64,000 nt of DNA from Arthrobacter sp. HY1533 (GTDB lineage: Bacteria > Actinomycetota > Actinomycetes > Actinomycetales > Micrococcaceae). Below are positions 36,229 through 45,018 of this stretch, piece by piece. The notes under the pieces were generated by a model. That model was given only the letters and a program-made list of their open reading frames with translations, was not told where the DNA came from and made no database searches. The number at the start of each line of letters is the position of its first letter. Positions within the stretch are counted from its first letter, which is position 1. Location of the stretch: the NCBI RefSeq assembly GCF_027568515.1, contig NZ_JANKZF010000003.1:206570-270569 (forward strand). Direction: 5' to 3'. The position numbers were made by a program, and so were the translations under genes.

Positions 36229-36277
36229 AATGCTCCCCTAGACTCAAACCACGGGGAGCCCCGGTAAGCATTTTTTT
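36229..36277 (+). promoter_or_regulatory. Leader hairpins with T-run upstream of pspA
   Basis: GCTCCCC (36232-36238) can pair with GGGGAGC (36253-36259). Alternatively AATGCT (36229-36234) can pair with AGCATT (36267-36272), which runs directly into a seven-T tract (36271-36277). The two pairings share GCT and exclude one another. It may be the terminator of the TPM gene or an attenuator of pspA, whose RBS AAAGGGG and ATG follow about 35 nt later. Confidence 0.35.
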
Positions 36278-36321
36278 GAGATTTTGTTTGCAGCAACCAA
36301 CAGAAATACAAAGGGGAAACA

Positions 36322-37098
36322 ATGGTAAAGCAGTCAATTTTCGGCCGTATCGCACAGCTGGCCAAGGCCAACATCAATGCCCTGTTGGATCAGGCCGAAG
36401 ACCCGCAGAAAATGCTTGACCAGATGGTGCGCGACTACAAGGCCAACATCACCGAGGCCGAGGGTGCCGTGGCCCAGACCATCGGCAACCTGCGCATGCT
36501 CGAGGACGACTACAACGAGGATGTGAAGAACGCCCAGGACTGGGGCTCCAAGGCCCTGGCCGCAAGCCGCAAGGCCGACGAGTTCCGTGCCGCGGGCAAC
36601 GCCGCCGACGCACAGAAGTTCGACAACCTGGCAAAGGTGGCACTGCAGCGCCAGATCGCCTCGGAGAACGAGGCCAAGGCATCCGCGCCGAACATCGCGG
36701 CCCAGACCGACGTTGTGGACAAGCTCAAGACGGGGCTGCAGCAGATGCAGGGCAAGCTGAACGAGCTCAACGGCAAGCGCAATGAGCTGATCGCCCGTTC
36801 CAAGACCGCCGATGCACAGCTGCAGGTCAACGATGCCCTCAAGAGCATCGACATCATGGACCCCACCAGCGAGGTCAGCCGCTTCGAGGAAAAGATCCGC
36901 CGCGAAGAGGCCAAGGTCCGCGGCCAGAACGAACTCGCAGCCTCCAGCCTGGATGCACAGTTCAACTCCCTGGAAGACCTGGGCGAGCAGACCGAGGTGG
37001 AGGCCCGTTTGGCCGCACTGAAGGCCGGCGCCACACCGGCCCCCGCTGCCATCAGCGCCGGGGACAAGGTCGACGAGGCCGATTTCGACAAGCTCTAA
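36322..37098 (+). CDS. pspA: PspA/IM30 family protein
   Basis: A 258-aa protein that is almost entirely coiled coil: SIFGRIAQLAKANINALLDQ at the N-terminus, then AEDPQKMLDQMVRDYKANI and the long helices typical of PspA/IM30 (ESCRT-III-related). It should bind the cytoplasmic membrane face and stabilise it under stress. Strong RBS AAAGGGG. It follows the TPM coiled-coil protein gene by 243 nt and ends at a strong terminator. The C-terminal tail with an Ala/Pro linker and DKVDEADFDKL is a variable extension. Confidence 0.92.
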   Translation: MVKQSIFGRIAQLAKANINALLDQAEDPQKMLDQMVRDYKANITEAEGAVAQTIGNLRMLEDDYNEDVKNAQDWGSKALAASRKADEFRAAGNAADAQKFDNLAKVALQRQIASENEAKASAPNIAAQTDVVDKLKTGLQQMQGKLNELNGKRNELIARSKTADAQLQVNDALKSIDIMDPTSEVSRFEEKIRREEAKVRGQNELAASSLDAQFNSLEDLGEQTEVEARLAALKAGATPAPAAISAGDKVDEADFDKL

Positions 37099-37131
37099 CA
37101 CGCCTCTGCACCGGGCTCCCGCCCGGCGCTG

Positions 37132-37171
37132 ACAAGGCAGCCCCGGACCGTATGGTCCGGGGCTGCCTTGT
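37132..37171 (+). terminator. Terminator of pspA
   Basis: An 18-bp stem, starting ACAAGGCAGCCCCGGACC (37132-37149), with tetraloop GTAT and its complement at 37154-37171. It lies 33 nt after the pspA stop. T-rich TTGTTG overlaps the end of the stem. The convergent aldo/keto reductase gene ends at 37210, so it may serve both directions. Confidence 0.75.
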
Positions 37172-37209
37172 TGCCTGCCACCTCGGGTGCCGGCGCCTTT
37201 GGCGCGATG

Positions 37210-38067
37210 CTACAGCTGCGTGAACGCTGCCACTGCGGGATCGGCACCGATGCGGTGGCCCGCCTCCAGGCCGGAGACCAGCTCCAGCTCGGCGTCGCTG
37301 AGCTTGATGCCGGCTGCGGCCAGGTTCTCGGCCATGCGCTCCGGGGAGACCGTCTTGGGGATGACAATGTTTCCCGTGCCGAGGTGCCAGGCCAGGACCA
37401 CCTGGGCCGGTGTGGCCCCGTGTGCCTGCGCCAACTCGGCCAGGACGCCACTTTCCAGGTCCTGGCCCTGGCCCAGGGGGCTGTACGCCTCAACCGCGAT
37501 GCCGTGGCCGCGGCTCTTCTGCGCCAAGGCTCCCTGTTGGAAGGAGGGATGCAGTTCAATCTGGTTGACCGCCGGCACAACGTTTGCGCCGGCCAGGAGT
37601 TCATCCAGGTGCGGCGGCAGGAAGTTGGACACGCCAATGGCACGGACCAGCCCCTGCGCGTACAGGGACTCGAGTTCCTTCCAGGCCTGTGTGAAAAGGC
37701 CCTGCGACGGGACGGGCCAGTGGATCAGGTACAGGTCCACCCAGTCGATGCCAAGTGCCTTGCGGCTGGCCTCGAAGGCGGCGCGGGGGCTGCCTTGCTC
37801 GCCGTTGCGCAGCTTGGTGGTGATGAAGATGTCCTCACGCGCCAGGCCGGATTGCGCAATGGCAGCGCCCACGCCTTCCTCGTTGCGGTAGGCCGCGGCG
37901 GTGTCGATGTGGCGGTAGCCGGCCTCGAGGGCCTGCCCCACGGCAACGCGGGTTTCTTCCGGCGGCACCTGGAACACGCCGAAGCCTAGTTGCGGGATGG
38001 TGACGCCATTGTTCAGGGTCAGCGCGGGAACGGCCGCTGCCGCTTCTGCGGCCCTCGAGTCAGTCAT
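37210..38067 (-). CDS. Aldo/keto reductase (2,5-diketogluconate reductase-like)
   Basis: A 285-aa AKR with the full catalytic tetrad: Asp and Tyr in GYRHIDTAAAYRNEEGVG, Lys in ITTKLRN and His in LIHWPVP. It resembles the AKR5 group of small NADPH-dependent carbonyl reductases. N-terminal 15 residues are Ala-rich and may not be structural. It is divergent from the next aldo/keto reductase (38273) across 205 nt with no clear operator. Confidence 0.9.
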   Translation of the reverse strand: MTDSRAAEAAAAVPALTLNNGVTIPQLGFGVFQVPPEETRVAVGQALEAGYRHIDTAAAYRNEEGVGAAIAQSGLAREDIFITTKLRNGEQGSPRAAFEASRKALGIDWVDLYLIHWPVPSQGLFTQAWKELESLYAQGLVRAIGVSNFLPPHLDELLAGANVVPAVNQIELHPSFQQGALAQKSRGHGIAVEAYSPLGQGQDLESGVLAELAQAHGATPAQVVLAWHLGTGNIVIPKTVSPERMAENLAAAGIKLSDAELELVSGLEAGHRIGADPAVAAFTQL

Positions 38068-38272
38068 GAAAATTCGGTCCTCTCATTGCCTCCGCCGCAA
38101 CGCGCGGCTTCCCCCAGCCTAGGCCCGGGGGCAGGCAGCCGGGTTGCTGATGACGCCGGACTGCCCCTGGTGAACATCCCGCCGTCACAATTGCCGCGCA
38201 GGTGCACAATGGGGACATGCGCCGCGGCACTGCACCCGCCTGGCGCCACCGTGCCAACCGAAGGAGCCAGCC

Positions 38273-39244
38273 ATGAAGTACACGCACCTGGGCCGCAGCG
38301 GACTGTCGGTGTCGAGGCTTTGCCTGGGCACCATGAACTTTGGCCCGCACACGGCCGAGGCCGACTCCCACGCCATCATGGACCAGGCGCACGACGCCGG
38401 GCTGAACTTCTTCGACACGGCCAACGCCTATGGCGGCAAGGGGCGGCTGGGCTGGACCGAGGAGATCATCGGCCGCTGGATCGCCCAGGGCGGCGGCCGG
38501 CGCGAGCGGACCGTGCTGGCCACCAAGTTGTATGGCGACATGGTGGACTGGCCCAACAACGGCAAGCTCTCCGCCCTGAACATCCGGCGGGCCCTGGATG
38601 CAAGCCTCAAGCGCCTGCAAACGGACTACATCGACCTCTACCAGTTCCACCACGTTGACCGGGGCACCCCGTGGGATGAGATCTGGCAGGCCATTGACGT
38701 GGCCGTCACGCAGGGCAAGATCCTCTACGCGGGCAGCTCCAACTTTGCCGGCTGGCACATCGCCGCCGCCCAGGAGGCCGCGGCCCGCCGCCCCGTCACG
38801 GGCCTGGTCAGCGAGCAGTCCATTTACAACTTGATGGAGCGCAGCGTGGAGCGGGAGGTCATCCCCGCCGCCGAACACTGCGGACTGGGCCTGCTCCCCT
38901 GGTCGCCCCTGCACGGCGGCCTGCTGGGCGGTGTGCTGCAAAAGCACGACGACGGCGTGCGGCGCCTGGAGGGCCGCGCCGCCGACGCAGTGGCCAAGTC
39001 CCGGGACGCCATTGCCGCCTTTGAGGCCTTCGCCGCCGAACTTGGCCATCCCCCGGGTGACGTGGCGCTGGCCTGGCTGCTGCACCAGCCGGCCGTGACC
39101 GCACCCATCATCGGGCCGCGGACTGCCGCCCAGCTGGATGCCGGGCTCCGCGCCCTGGAGGTCTCCCTCGATGAGGCCTCCCTGGCCCGGCTCGATGAGA
39201 TCTTCCCCGGCCCCAAGACCGCCCCCGAGGACTACGCATGGTGA
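38273..39244 (+). CDS. Aldo/keto reductase (voltage-gated channel beta/YajO-like group)
   Basis: A 323-aa AKR: YTHLGRSGLSVSRLCLGTMN at the start, catalytic Asp/Tyr in NFFDTANAYGG, Lys in VLATK and His in LYQFHHVD. NADPH-binding motifs lie near the C-terminus (PIIGPRT). It belongs to a different subfamily from its divergent neighbour. The last codons overlap the start of the epimerase gene, so the two are probably co-transcribed. Confidence 0.9.
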   Translation: MKYTHLGRSGLSVSRLCLGTMNFGPHTAEADSHAIMDQAHDAGLNFFDTANAYGGKGRLGWTEEIIGRWIAQGGGRRERTVLATKLYGDMVDWPNNGKLSALNIRRALDASLKRLQTDYIDLYQFHHVDRGTPWDEIWQAIDVAVTQGKILYAGSSNFAGWHIAAAQEAAARRPVTGLVSEQSIYNLMERSVEREVIPAAEHCGLGLLPWSPLHGGLLGGVLQKHDDGVRRLEGRAADAVAKSRDAIAAFEAFAAELGHPPGDVALAWLLHQPAVTAPIIGPRTAAQLDAGLRALEVSLDEASLARLDEIFPGPKTAPEDYAW

Positions 39245-40311
39245 GCGCGGCCGGATCCGGCCCCGCCGTGCCGGGTCCCCGGGTCCTGTTCATGGGCGGC
39301 ACGGGCATCATCAGCTCGGCCGCCGTGGCGCTGGCGGTGGCACAGGGATTCACCGTGACAGTGCTCAACCGCGCGGCGAGTTCCGTGCGCCAGGTGCCGG
39401 CCGGCGTCGAACTTCTGGTGGCGCATGCCAGGGACACGGCTGCCGTTGCGGCAGTCCTGGGGAACCGGACCTTCGATGTGGTTGCCGACTTCATCACGTA
39501 CCTGCCGGAGCAGGCCCGGGTCGCCGTGGAAATGTTCGGCGGCAGGACGGGGCAATACCTGTTCATCAGCACCGCCTCGGCGTACCAGAAGCCGCCGGCC
39601 CGGCTGCCCGTCACGGAGTCGACCCCGCTGCGAAACCCGTTTTGGCAGTATTCGCGGGACAAGATTGCCTGCGAGGATGTCTTCACGGCCGCATACCGTG
39701 ACCACGGCTTCCCGGTCACCACTGTGCGTCCCTCCTCCACCTACGACCACACCAAGCTGCCGCTGCTGTTCGGCTGGAGCGATGTCCACCGCATGCGCCT
39801 GGGCCTTCCGGTGGTGGTCCACGGCGACGGCACCTCACCGTGGACCCTGACGCATGCGGCCGACTTCGCCGTGGGGTTCGTGGGGCTCTTCGGCCTGCCC
39901 GTGGCCGGCGAGGCGTTCACCATCACCTCCGACGACGTGCTGCTGTGGGACGCCGTGTACCGCAGCGTGGCGGCCGCCGCCGGTGCACCCGAACCGCGGC
40001 TGGTGCATGTGGCCAGCGAGAGCATCGCGGCCCTGGCCCCGGAGCTGGGACCTGGCCTGTTGGGCGACAAATCCCATCCGGCCATTTTCGACAACACCAG
40101 GATCAAGTCACTGGTGCCGGACTTTGCCACGCGGATCCGCTTCCCGGACTCCGTCCGGGCAACGCTGGCCTGGCATGACGCCCACCCGGAGGCCTGCGTG
40201 GTGAACCCGGCCTACATGGCGCTCTCGGACCGGCTGGCCGGGTTGGGGGCGGCGCCTCGGGGCCTCGGGCCTGAATTTGCGGGCCAGAAACCACTTCCAT
40301 TCCGCAAATGA
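39238..40311 (+). CDS. NAD-dependent epimerase/dehydratase family protein
   Basis: A 357-aa extended-SDR protein: FMGGTGIISSAAVALAVAQG is the nucleotide-binding GxxGxxG, and FISTASAYQKPP aligns with the catalytic region, with the later CEDVFTAAYRDHGFPVTTVRPS. ATG 39238 or the overlapping GTG 39241 may be used. Similar proteins act on nucleotide sugars or as atypical SDRs; the substrate is unknown. It overlaps the AKR gene upstream and is 17 nt before the HTH-Mop gene. Confidence 0.85.
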   Translation: MVSAAGSGPAVPGPRVLFMGGTGIISSAAVALAVAQGFTVTVLNRAASSVRQVPAGVELLVAHARDTAAVAAVLGNRTFDVVADFITYLPEQARVAVEMFGGRTGQYLFISTASAYQKPPARLPVTESTPLRNPFWQYSRDKIACEDVFTAAYRDHGFPVTTVRPSSTYDHTKLPLLFGWSDVHRMRLGLPVVVHGDGTSPWTLTHAADFAVGFVGLFGLPVAGEAFTITSDDVLLWDAVYRSVAAAAGAPEPRLVHVASESIAALAPELGPGLLGDKSHPAIFDNTRIKSLVPDFATRIRFPDSVRATLAWHDAHPEACVVNPAYMALSDRLAGLGAAPRGLGPEFAGQKPLPFRK

Positions 40312-40328
40312 GGATATAGACTGCGGTC

Positions 40329-40739
40329 ATGACTCTCATACGCGTCTCCGAGGCGGCCAGATTCCTGGGCGTCAGCGACGATACAGTTCGCCGCTGGCTC
40401 GAGAACGGCACACTGCACGGCAGCAAGGACCAGCACGGCAAGATGGTGGTGGACGGCGTCGAACTGGCGGCCCTGGCCAAGAAACAGTCCCAGCTGCCGC
40501 AGGACCCGGCAGGGGTGGGCAGCTCCGCCAGAAACCGCATGGTGGGCCTGGTAACCAACATCATCATGGACAAGGTCATGGCCCAGGTTGAGATGCAGTG
40601 CGGCCCGTTCCGGGTGGTCTCGCTCATGAGCAGCGAGGCCGTCCGCGACCTTGGCCTGGAGCCCGGTTCCGTGGCCACGGCCGTGGTGAAGTCAACCAAC
40701 GTCATCATTGAAGTGCCTGCGAAGGGAAACCCGGCATGA
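40329..40739 (+). CDS. HTH (MerR/excisionase-type) plus Mop/TOBE molybdate-binding protein
   Basis: A 136-aa protein. Residues 4-45 form an excisionase-like helix-turn-helix (VSEAARFLGVSDDTVRRWLE). Residues 68-134 are a Mop/TOBE domain (NRMVGLVTNIIMDKVMAQVE ... VVKSTNVIIEVP) that binds molybdate or pterin-bound Mo. The stop overlaps the modA start (ATGA), so it is the first gene of the modABC operon. It is likely to sense molybdate and regulate its own operon; the sensing role is inferred. Confidence 0.9.
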   Translation: MTLIRVSEAARFLGVSDDTVRRWLENGTLHGSKDQHGKMVVDGVELAALAKKQSQLPQDPAGVGSSARNRMVGLVTNIIMDKVMAQVEMQCGPFRVVSLMSSEAVRDLGLEPGSVATAVVKSTNVIIEVPAKGNPA

Positions 40740-41536
40740 GGCTTTTCACGAAGGCCGCCGCAGCCGCACTGCTGGTGCTGGGCCTGGCCGCCTGCGCACC
40801 CGCCACGGACACCTCCCCCGGCGCGGCGTCCACCCCTGCAAGCCCGGCACCCGCCGAACTCTCCGGCACACTCAACGTGTTTGCGGCAGCCTCTCTCAAG
40901 GGAACGTTCACCGAGCTGGCCACGCAGTATGAACAGGCGAACCCGAAGGTCAAGGTTTCCCTGAGCTTCGACGGTTCCTCCACCCTTGTCACACAGATCA
41001 AGGAGGGCGCACCCGCAGACGTCTTTGCCTCCGCCGACAAGGCCAACATGAAAAAGCTCAGCGACGCCGGCCTGGTCCAGGGCACCCCCGCCGACTTCGC
41101 CAGCAATGTGCTCACACTGGTGGTGCCGCCCGGAAACCCGGCCAACATCAAGTCCTTCGCCGATGCCGCCAAGGCCGGGGTGAAGCTCGTCATCTGCGCC
41201 CCGCAGGTGCCGTGCGGCGCGGCCAGCCAGTCGGATGCCAAGGCCGCCGGGCTCACACTTGCCCCTGTCAGCGAGGAACTCAACGTCACCAGCGTGCTGG
41301 GCAAGGTCACCTCGGGCGAGGCCGACGCCGGCCTGGTCTACGTCACGGACGCCAAGACCGCCGGGGCCAAGGTGACTGCCATCCCCCTGGGCCTGGACAA
41401 GCCCACCGTGAACCTCTACCCGATCGCCGCCGTCAACACCTCCAAGGTGCCTGACCTGGCACAGGGCTTCATGGACCTTGTCACGGGCGCAGAGGGCCAG
41501 AAGGTCCTCTCGGATGCGGGCTTTGGCAAGCCCTAG
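40736..41536 (+). CDS. modA: Molybdate ABC transporter substrate-binding lipoprotein ModA
   Basis: A 266-aa protein with a lipoprotein signal ([18 protein letters not shown], cysteine at residue 19) and a mature ModA fold: [40 protein letters not shown], then ADKANMKKL. It binds molybdate or tungstate and hands it to ModBC. The 4-nt overlap with the HTH-Mop gene and the overlap with modB show coupling. Confidence 0.93.
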   Translation: MRLFTKAAAAALLVLGLAACAPATDTSPGAASTPASPAPAELSGTLNVFAAASLKGTFTELATQYEQANPKVKVSLSFDGSSTLVTQIKEGAPADVFASADKANMKKLSDAGLVQGTPADFASNVLTLVVPPGNPANIKSFADAAKAGVKLVICAPQVPCGAASQSDAKAAGLTLAPVSEELNVTSVLGKVTSGEADAGLVYVTDAKTAGAKVTAIPLGLDKPTVNLYPIAAVNTSKVPDLAQGFMDLVTGAEGQKVLSDAGFGKP

Positions 41537-42422
41537 AACCTCCGCCAAGCCTGACGGCGGCACGCGCGCGGGCCGGGGGACGCGCCGTCGTGCCTGGCAA
41601 TACACAGGTGTCCCGGCCTGGATCTATGTGGTGGCGGCACTGGGCGCCCTGTTCATCCTGCTGCCGCTCACGGGCATGGTGGCGCAGGTCAACTGGGGCC
41701 AGTTTTGGCCATTGGTCACCTCGGAATCGTCGGTGGCGGCGCTGGGCCTGAGCCTGAAGACGGCCGCCGCAAGCACGGCCCTGTGCATTGTTTTCGGCGT
41801 TCCGCTGGCGCTGCTGCTGGCCCGCGCGCAGTTTGCCGGGCAGCGGATCCTGCGGGCGCTGATCCTGCTGCCGCTGGTGGTGCCGCCGGTGGTGGGCGGC
41901 CTAGCGTTGCTGTACACCTTTGGCCGCTCGGGGCTGATCGGGCGCACGCTCGAGCTGGCCGGCATCAGCATTGCGTTTTCCACCACGGCGGTGGTCATGG
42001 CGCAGACGTTTGTGGCGCTGCCGTTCCTTGTCCTCAGCCTGGAGGGCTCGCTGCGCACGGCCGGGCAAAAATACGAGGCCGTGGCCGCCACCCTCGGCGC
42101 CCGTCCCGGGACGGTGCTGCGCCGCGTGACTTTGCCGCTGGTGCTGCCCGGGCTCATTTCCGGCGCCGTGCTGTCCTTCGCCCGCAGCCTGGGCGAGTTT
42201 GGCGCCACGCTGACATTTGCCGGCAGCCTGCAGGGCGTCACCCGGACACTGCCGCTGGAGATTTACCTGCAGCGTGAAACCGACCCGGATGCCGCCGTGG
42301 CGCTGTCCTTTCTGCTGATTGCCGTGGCCGTGGTGGTGGTCGCCGTGACATACCGGGCACCGAGGTCGCCGCTGCGGACACTACTGTCCGGACCCGTTGC
42401 GGAGAGGAGCGATGCGGCATGA
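41514..42422 (+). CDS. modB: Molybdate ABC transporter permease ModB
   Basis: About 302 aa from ATG 41514 (AAGG ahead), overlapping the modA end by 23 nt. An in-frame start at 41478 would add 12 residues of basic sequence. Six membrane helices and the EAA loop ([20 protein letters not shown]) followed by [20 protein letters not shown], diagnostic of ModB. It forms the channel for molybdate with ModC. Confidence 0.92.
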   Translation: MRALASPRTSAKPDGGTRAGRGTRRRAWQYTGVPAWIYVVAALGALFILLPLTGMVAQVNWGQFWPLVTSESSVAALGLSLKTAAASTALCIVFGVPLALLLARAQFAGQRILRALILLPLVVPPVVGGLALLYTFGRSGLIGRTLELAGISIAFSTTAVVMAQTFVALPFLVLSLEGSLRTAGQKYEAVAATLGARPGTVLRRVTLPLVLPGLISGAVLSFARSLGEFGATLTFAGSLQGVTRTLPLEIYLQRETDPDAAVALSFLLIAVAVVVVAVTYRAPRSPLRTLLSGPVAERSDAA

Positions 42423-43522
42423 CGCTGCACCTCAACGCGGTGCTGGCCGCCCGCAACGTTCAGATCTCACTGTCCGTGGCCCCCGGCGAGACCCTGGCCA
42501 TCATGGGGCCCAACGGCGCCGGAAAGTCGTCAGTGGTGCAGCTGCTCGCGGGGTTGCTGAAACCCGATTCCGGCACGGCAACCCTCGACGGCAAAACCTT
42601 GTTCGAGCTCTCCCCCGGCAGTGCCTGGCTGCCCCCGCACTTGCGCGGCGTTGGCGTGCTGGCCCAGGAGCCGCTGCTCTTCCCGCACTTCGATGTGCTG
42701 GACAACGTGGCTTTTGGCCCGCGCAGCCAGGGTGCCGGACGGCGCGAAAGCCGCGAAACGGCCCGGCGCTGGCTCGCTGAGGTGGACGCAGCGGGCCTCA
42801 GCGCCCGCATGCCGTCCCAGCTCTCCGGCGGCCAGGCACAGCGCGTGGCCATTGCCCGGGCACTCGCCACCGACCCCGCCCTCCTGCTGCTGGATGAGCC
42901 CATGGCCGCGCTGGACGTCAACAGCACCCCGTTCCTGCGCAGCCTGCTCAAACGGGTCCTGGCCGGGCGCCGCGCCATCATCGTCACGCACAGCGTCCTG
43001 GACGCGCTCATGCTCGCGGACCGCACCATCGTCATGGACGGCGGGCACATCGTGGAATCCGGCCCCACGGCAACCCTGCTGGCCCACCCCCGCAGCACCT
43101 TCGCCGCATCGCTGGCGGGGCTCAATGTCCTGCCCGGCACCTTGTCCGGCTCTTCCCTGGTGATGCACGACGGCGTCCAAGTCGCCGGCCAGCCTGCCGT
43201 TGGCCCGGGCGCGGGACGGGCGGGAGACGGTGCGGGAGACGGTGCGGCACCGGTTCCCGAGGCGGCAGGTGGGATGGACGGCATGGCCGCGTTCCCGCCG
43301 TCGGCGGTTTCTGTCTTTTTGGAGCCGCCCGTGGGCAGCCCGCGTAACTGCTTCCGGGTGCACGTGACCGAGCTGCAACCCCAGGGCGGGCACATCCGGG
43401 TCAGGGCCGGGGACCTGGCAGCCGACATCTCGCCGGCCGCGACCGCCGAGTTGGCCCTGGAGCCGGGCTCCGAGGTGTTCTTTGTGGTCAAGGCCGCCGA
43501 GGTGGTGTTGTACCCGGCGTAG
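42419..43522 (+). CDS. modC: Molybdate ABC transporter ATP-binding protein ModC
   Basis: A 367-aa ATPase: Walker A GPNGAGKS near residues 30-37, signature LSGGQAQR, Walker [13 protein letters not shown], and a C-terminal TOBE domain from about residue 295 ([20 protein letters not shown]). A Gly/Ala-rich linker of about 40 residues precedes it. The ATGA overlap with modB is consistent with one transcript. The stop is only 3 nt from the stop of the convergent aminotransferase gene, with no terminator between. Confidence 0.93.
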   Translation: MTLHLNAVLAARNVQISLSVAPGETLAIMGPNGAGKSSVVQLLAGLLKPDSGTATLDGKTLFELSPGSAWLPPHLRGVGVLAQEPLLFPHFDVLDNVAFGPRSQGAGRRESRETARRWLAEVDAAGLSARMPSQLSGGQAQRVAIARALATDPALLLLDEPMAALDVNSTPFLRSLLKRVLAGRRAIIVTHSVLDALMLADRTIVMDGGHIVESGPTATLLAHPRSTFAASLAGLNVLPGTLSGSSLVMHDGVQVAGQPAVGPGAGRAGDGAGDGAAPVPEAAGGMDGMAAFPPSAVSVFLEPPVGSPRNCFRVHVTELQPQGGHIRVRAGDLAADISPAATAELALEPGSEVFFVVKAAEVVLYPA

Positions 43523-43525
43523 TGC

Positions 43526-44623
43526 CTAGGCCTTCGCGATGGCTTCCTTGAGCGCCGCGAGCACGAACACTACTGAGGCGTTGTTGGCGTTGGGGCCCAT
43601 CATGCCGATGCGCCACACCGAGGAGGCGAACTGGACCACGCCGGCGCCGATCTCCATGCTGAAGTTCGCCAGCAGGTAGCTGCGCACGGCGGCCGAATCC
43701 ACGCCGTCGGGCACGCGCACAGTGGTCAGCGACGGCAGCCGGGAACCCTCCGCGGCGAACAGCTCCAGTCCCATTTCCTGAATCCCGTCCTGAAGTGCAC
43801 GTCCTGCCGCTTCGTGGCGGGCCTGCACGGCGCTGAGCCCCTCCGCCAGCACCCGGTCCAGGCCGGCTTCAAGGCTGGCGATCATGGGCACGGGGGCGGT
43901 GTGGTGGTAGGTCCGCTTGCTGCCGCCGGCCGCGCCCACGTATCCGCCAAGAAGTCCAAGGTCCAGGTACCAGGACTGGGGATCCTTGATGCGGCGCTCG
44001 AACGCGGCGTCGGAAATGGTGAACGGGGACAGGCCCGGCGCCACGCCCAGGCACTTTTGGGTGCCGGCGTAGCCCACGTCGATCCCCCAGTCGTCGGCGA
44101 GCAGTTCCAGGCCACCGATGGAGGTCACGGCGTCGGTGACCAGCAGGGCGTCGCCCTTGAGCTTGCCCAGCGCTGCGATGTCGGAGCGCACGCCCGTGGA
44201 CGTCTCGGCGTGGACGGCGGCAATGACCTTGGGGTTCGGGTGGGCGGCTGCAACGCGTTCGGGGTCAATGGGCCGGCCCCATTCGTGGTCCACGCGCACC
44301 ACCTCGGCACCGGTGCGCCGCGCCACCTCGCACATGCGCTCGCCAAAGAGCCCGTTGACGGCCACCACGGCCACGTCCCCGGCGCCCACGGTGTTGACGA
44401 ACGCCGCCTCCATGCCGGCCGAACCCGTCCCGCTCAGCGGCAGGGTGCGGGCGTTGCTGGTGCCCCAGACCTGGCGCAGCCCGGCGCAGGTGTTGTCCAG
44501 CACCTCAAGGAACAAGGGGTCCAGGTGGCCCAGCACGGGATGGCCCAGGGCCTCGATGGCCTCCGGGTAGCAGTTGCTGGGGCCGGGGCCGAACAAGTGG
44601 CGGAAAGTCAGCTGGCGGGACAT
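43526..44623 (-). CDS. Alanine-glyoxylate/serine-pyruvate aminotransferase family protein
   Basis: A 365-aa fold-type I class V aminotransferase. The N-terminus has LFGPGPSNCYPEAIEALGHP, the PLP lysine is K190 in GTQKCLGVAPG, and AVHAETSTGVRSD and LLVTDAVTSIGG lie before it. These match the alanine-glyoxylate/serine-pyruvate group. It may detoxify glyoxylate or act in serine/glycine metabolism; substrate not decided by sequence. It is downstream of the tRNA gene but probably a separate transcript. Confidence 0.9.
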   Translation of the reverse strand: MSRQLTFRHLFGPGPSNCYPEAIEALGHPVLGHLDPLFLEVLDNTCAGLRQVWGTSNARTLPLSGTGSAGMEAAFVNTVGAGDVAVVAVNGLFGERMCEVARRTGAEVVRVDHEWGRPIDPERVAAAHPNPKVIAAVHAETSTGVRSDIAALGKLKGDALLVTDAVTSIGGLELLADDWGIDVGYAGTQKCLGVAPGLSPFTISDAAFERRIKDPQSWYLDLGLLGGYVGAAGGSKRTYHHTAPVPMIASLEAGLDRVLAEGLSAVQARHEAAGRALQDGIQEMGLELFAAEGSRLPSLTTVRVPDGVDSAAVRSYLLANFSMEIGAGVVQFASSVWRIGMMGPNANNASVVFVLAALKEAIAKA

Positions 44624-44742
44624 GGCAACTCCTCGTGGGGTGGCGGATCACTCACTCCAAGGGTACGTCCGGTGTGTATTCCGGCGGCATCCCGCGGGCT
44701 CCGCGTGTCCGGGCGCCGCACCTGCTTGGCCCGGGTTAAACG

Positions 44743-44772
44743 AAAAACCCCCGGCCATTGGCCGAGGGTTTT
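44743..44772 (-). terminator. Terminator of tRNA-fMet
   Basis: On the minus strand a 13-bp stem (AAAACCCTCGGCC against GGCCGGGGGTTTT, one G-T wobble) has a 3-nt loop AAT and continues into a T-run. It begins 8 nt after the encoded CCA of the tRNA gene. Confidence 0.8.
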
Positions 44773-44779
44773 CCTCATC

Positions 44780-44856
<77 letters not shown>

Positions 44857-44867
44857 TTGCGTCCTCA

Positions 44868-44896
44868 ACAGTACATGCCTTTGCCGGAATCACCAA
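44868..44896 (-). promoter_or_regulatory. Promoter of tRNA-fMet
   Basis: On the minus strand TTGGTG (44891-44896) as -35, 17-nt spacer, and TACTGT (44868-44873) as -10, placed 11 nt before the mature tRNA 5' end. The spacing fits a housekeeping sigma promoter and a short leader. Confidence 0.5.
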
Positions 44897-44920
44897 CTCG
44901 AGAGGGTCCCCTGCGCACAA

Positions 44921-45005
44921 CCGCACCTTTTGCGCTCATCGGCGGGTAGCTGACCGCGGATAAGCGCGAATGGTGCGGTCATGGTCTCGACAGGCTCGAC
45001 CGCCG
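44921..45005. repeat. Imperfect hairpin and dispersed TCTCGACAGGCTCGA element
   Basis: Between the tRNA and the enoyl-CoA hydratase gene, CCGCACCTTTTGCGCT and a partner AGCGCGAATGGTGCGG form an imperfect inverted repeat about 55 nt long. Directly after it, 44983-45005 carries GGTCTCGACAGGCTCGACCG, a variant of the seed at 13646. The rest of the 395-nt gap (44624-45018) holds only the tRNA and its signals. Confidence 0.6.
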
Positions 45006-45018
45006 ATGCGGCACCAAC

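Noticed and set aside
40250..40330. Molybdenum-cofactor riboswitch ahead of the mod operon
   Set aside because: The gap between the epimerase stop and the HTH-Mop start is only 17 nt, far too short for a Moco aptamer. Control is more likely by the HTH-Mop protein.
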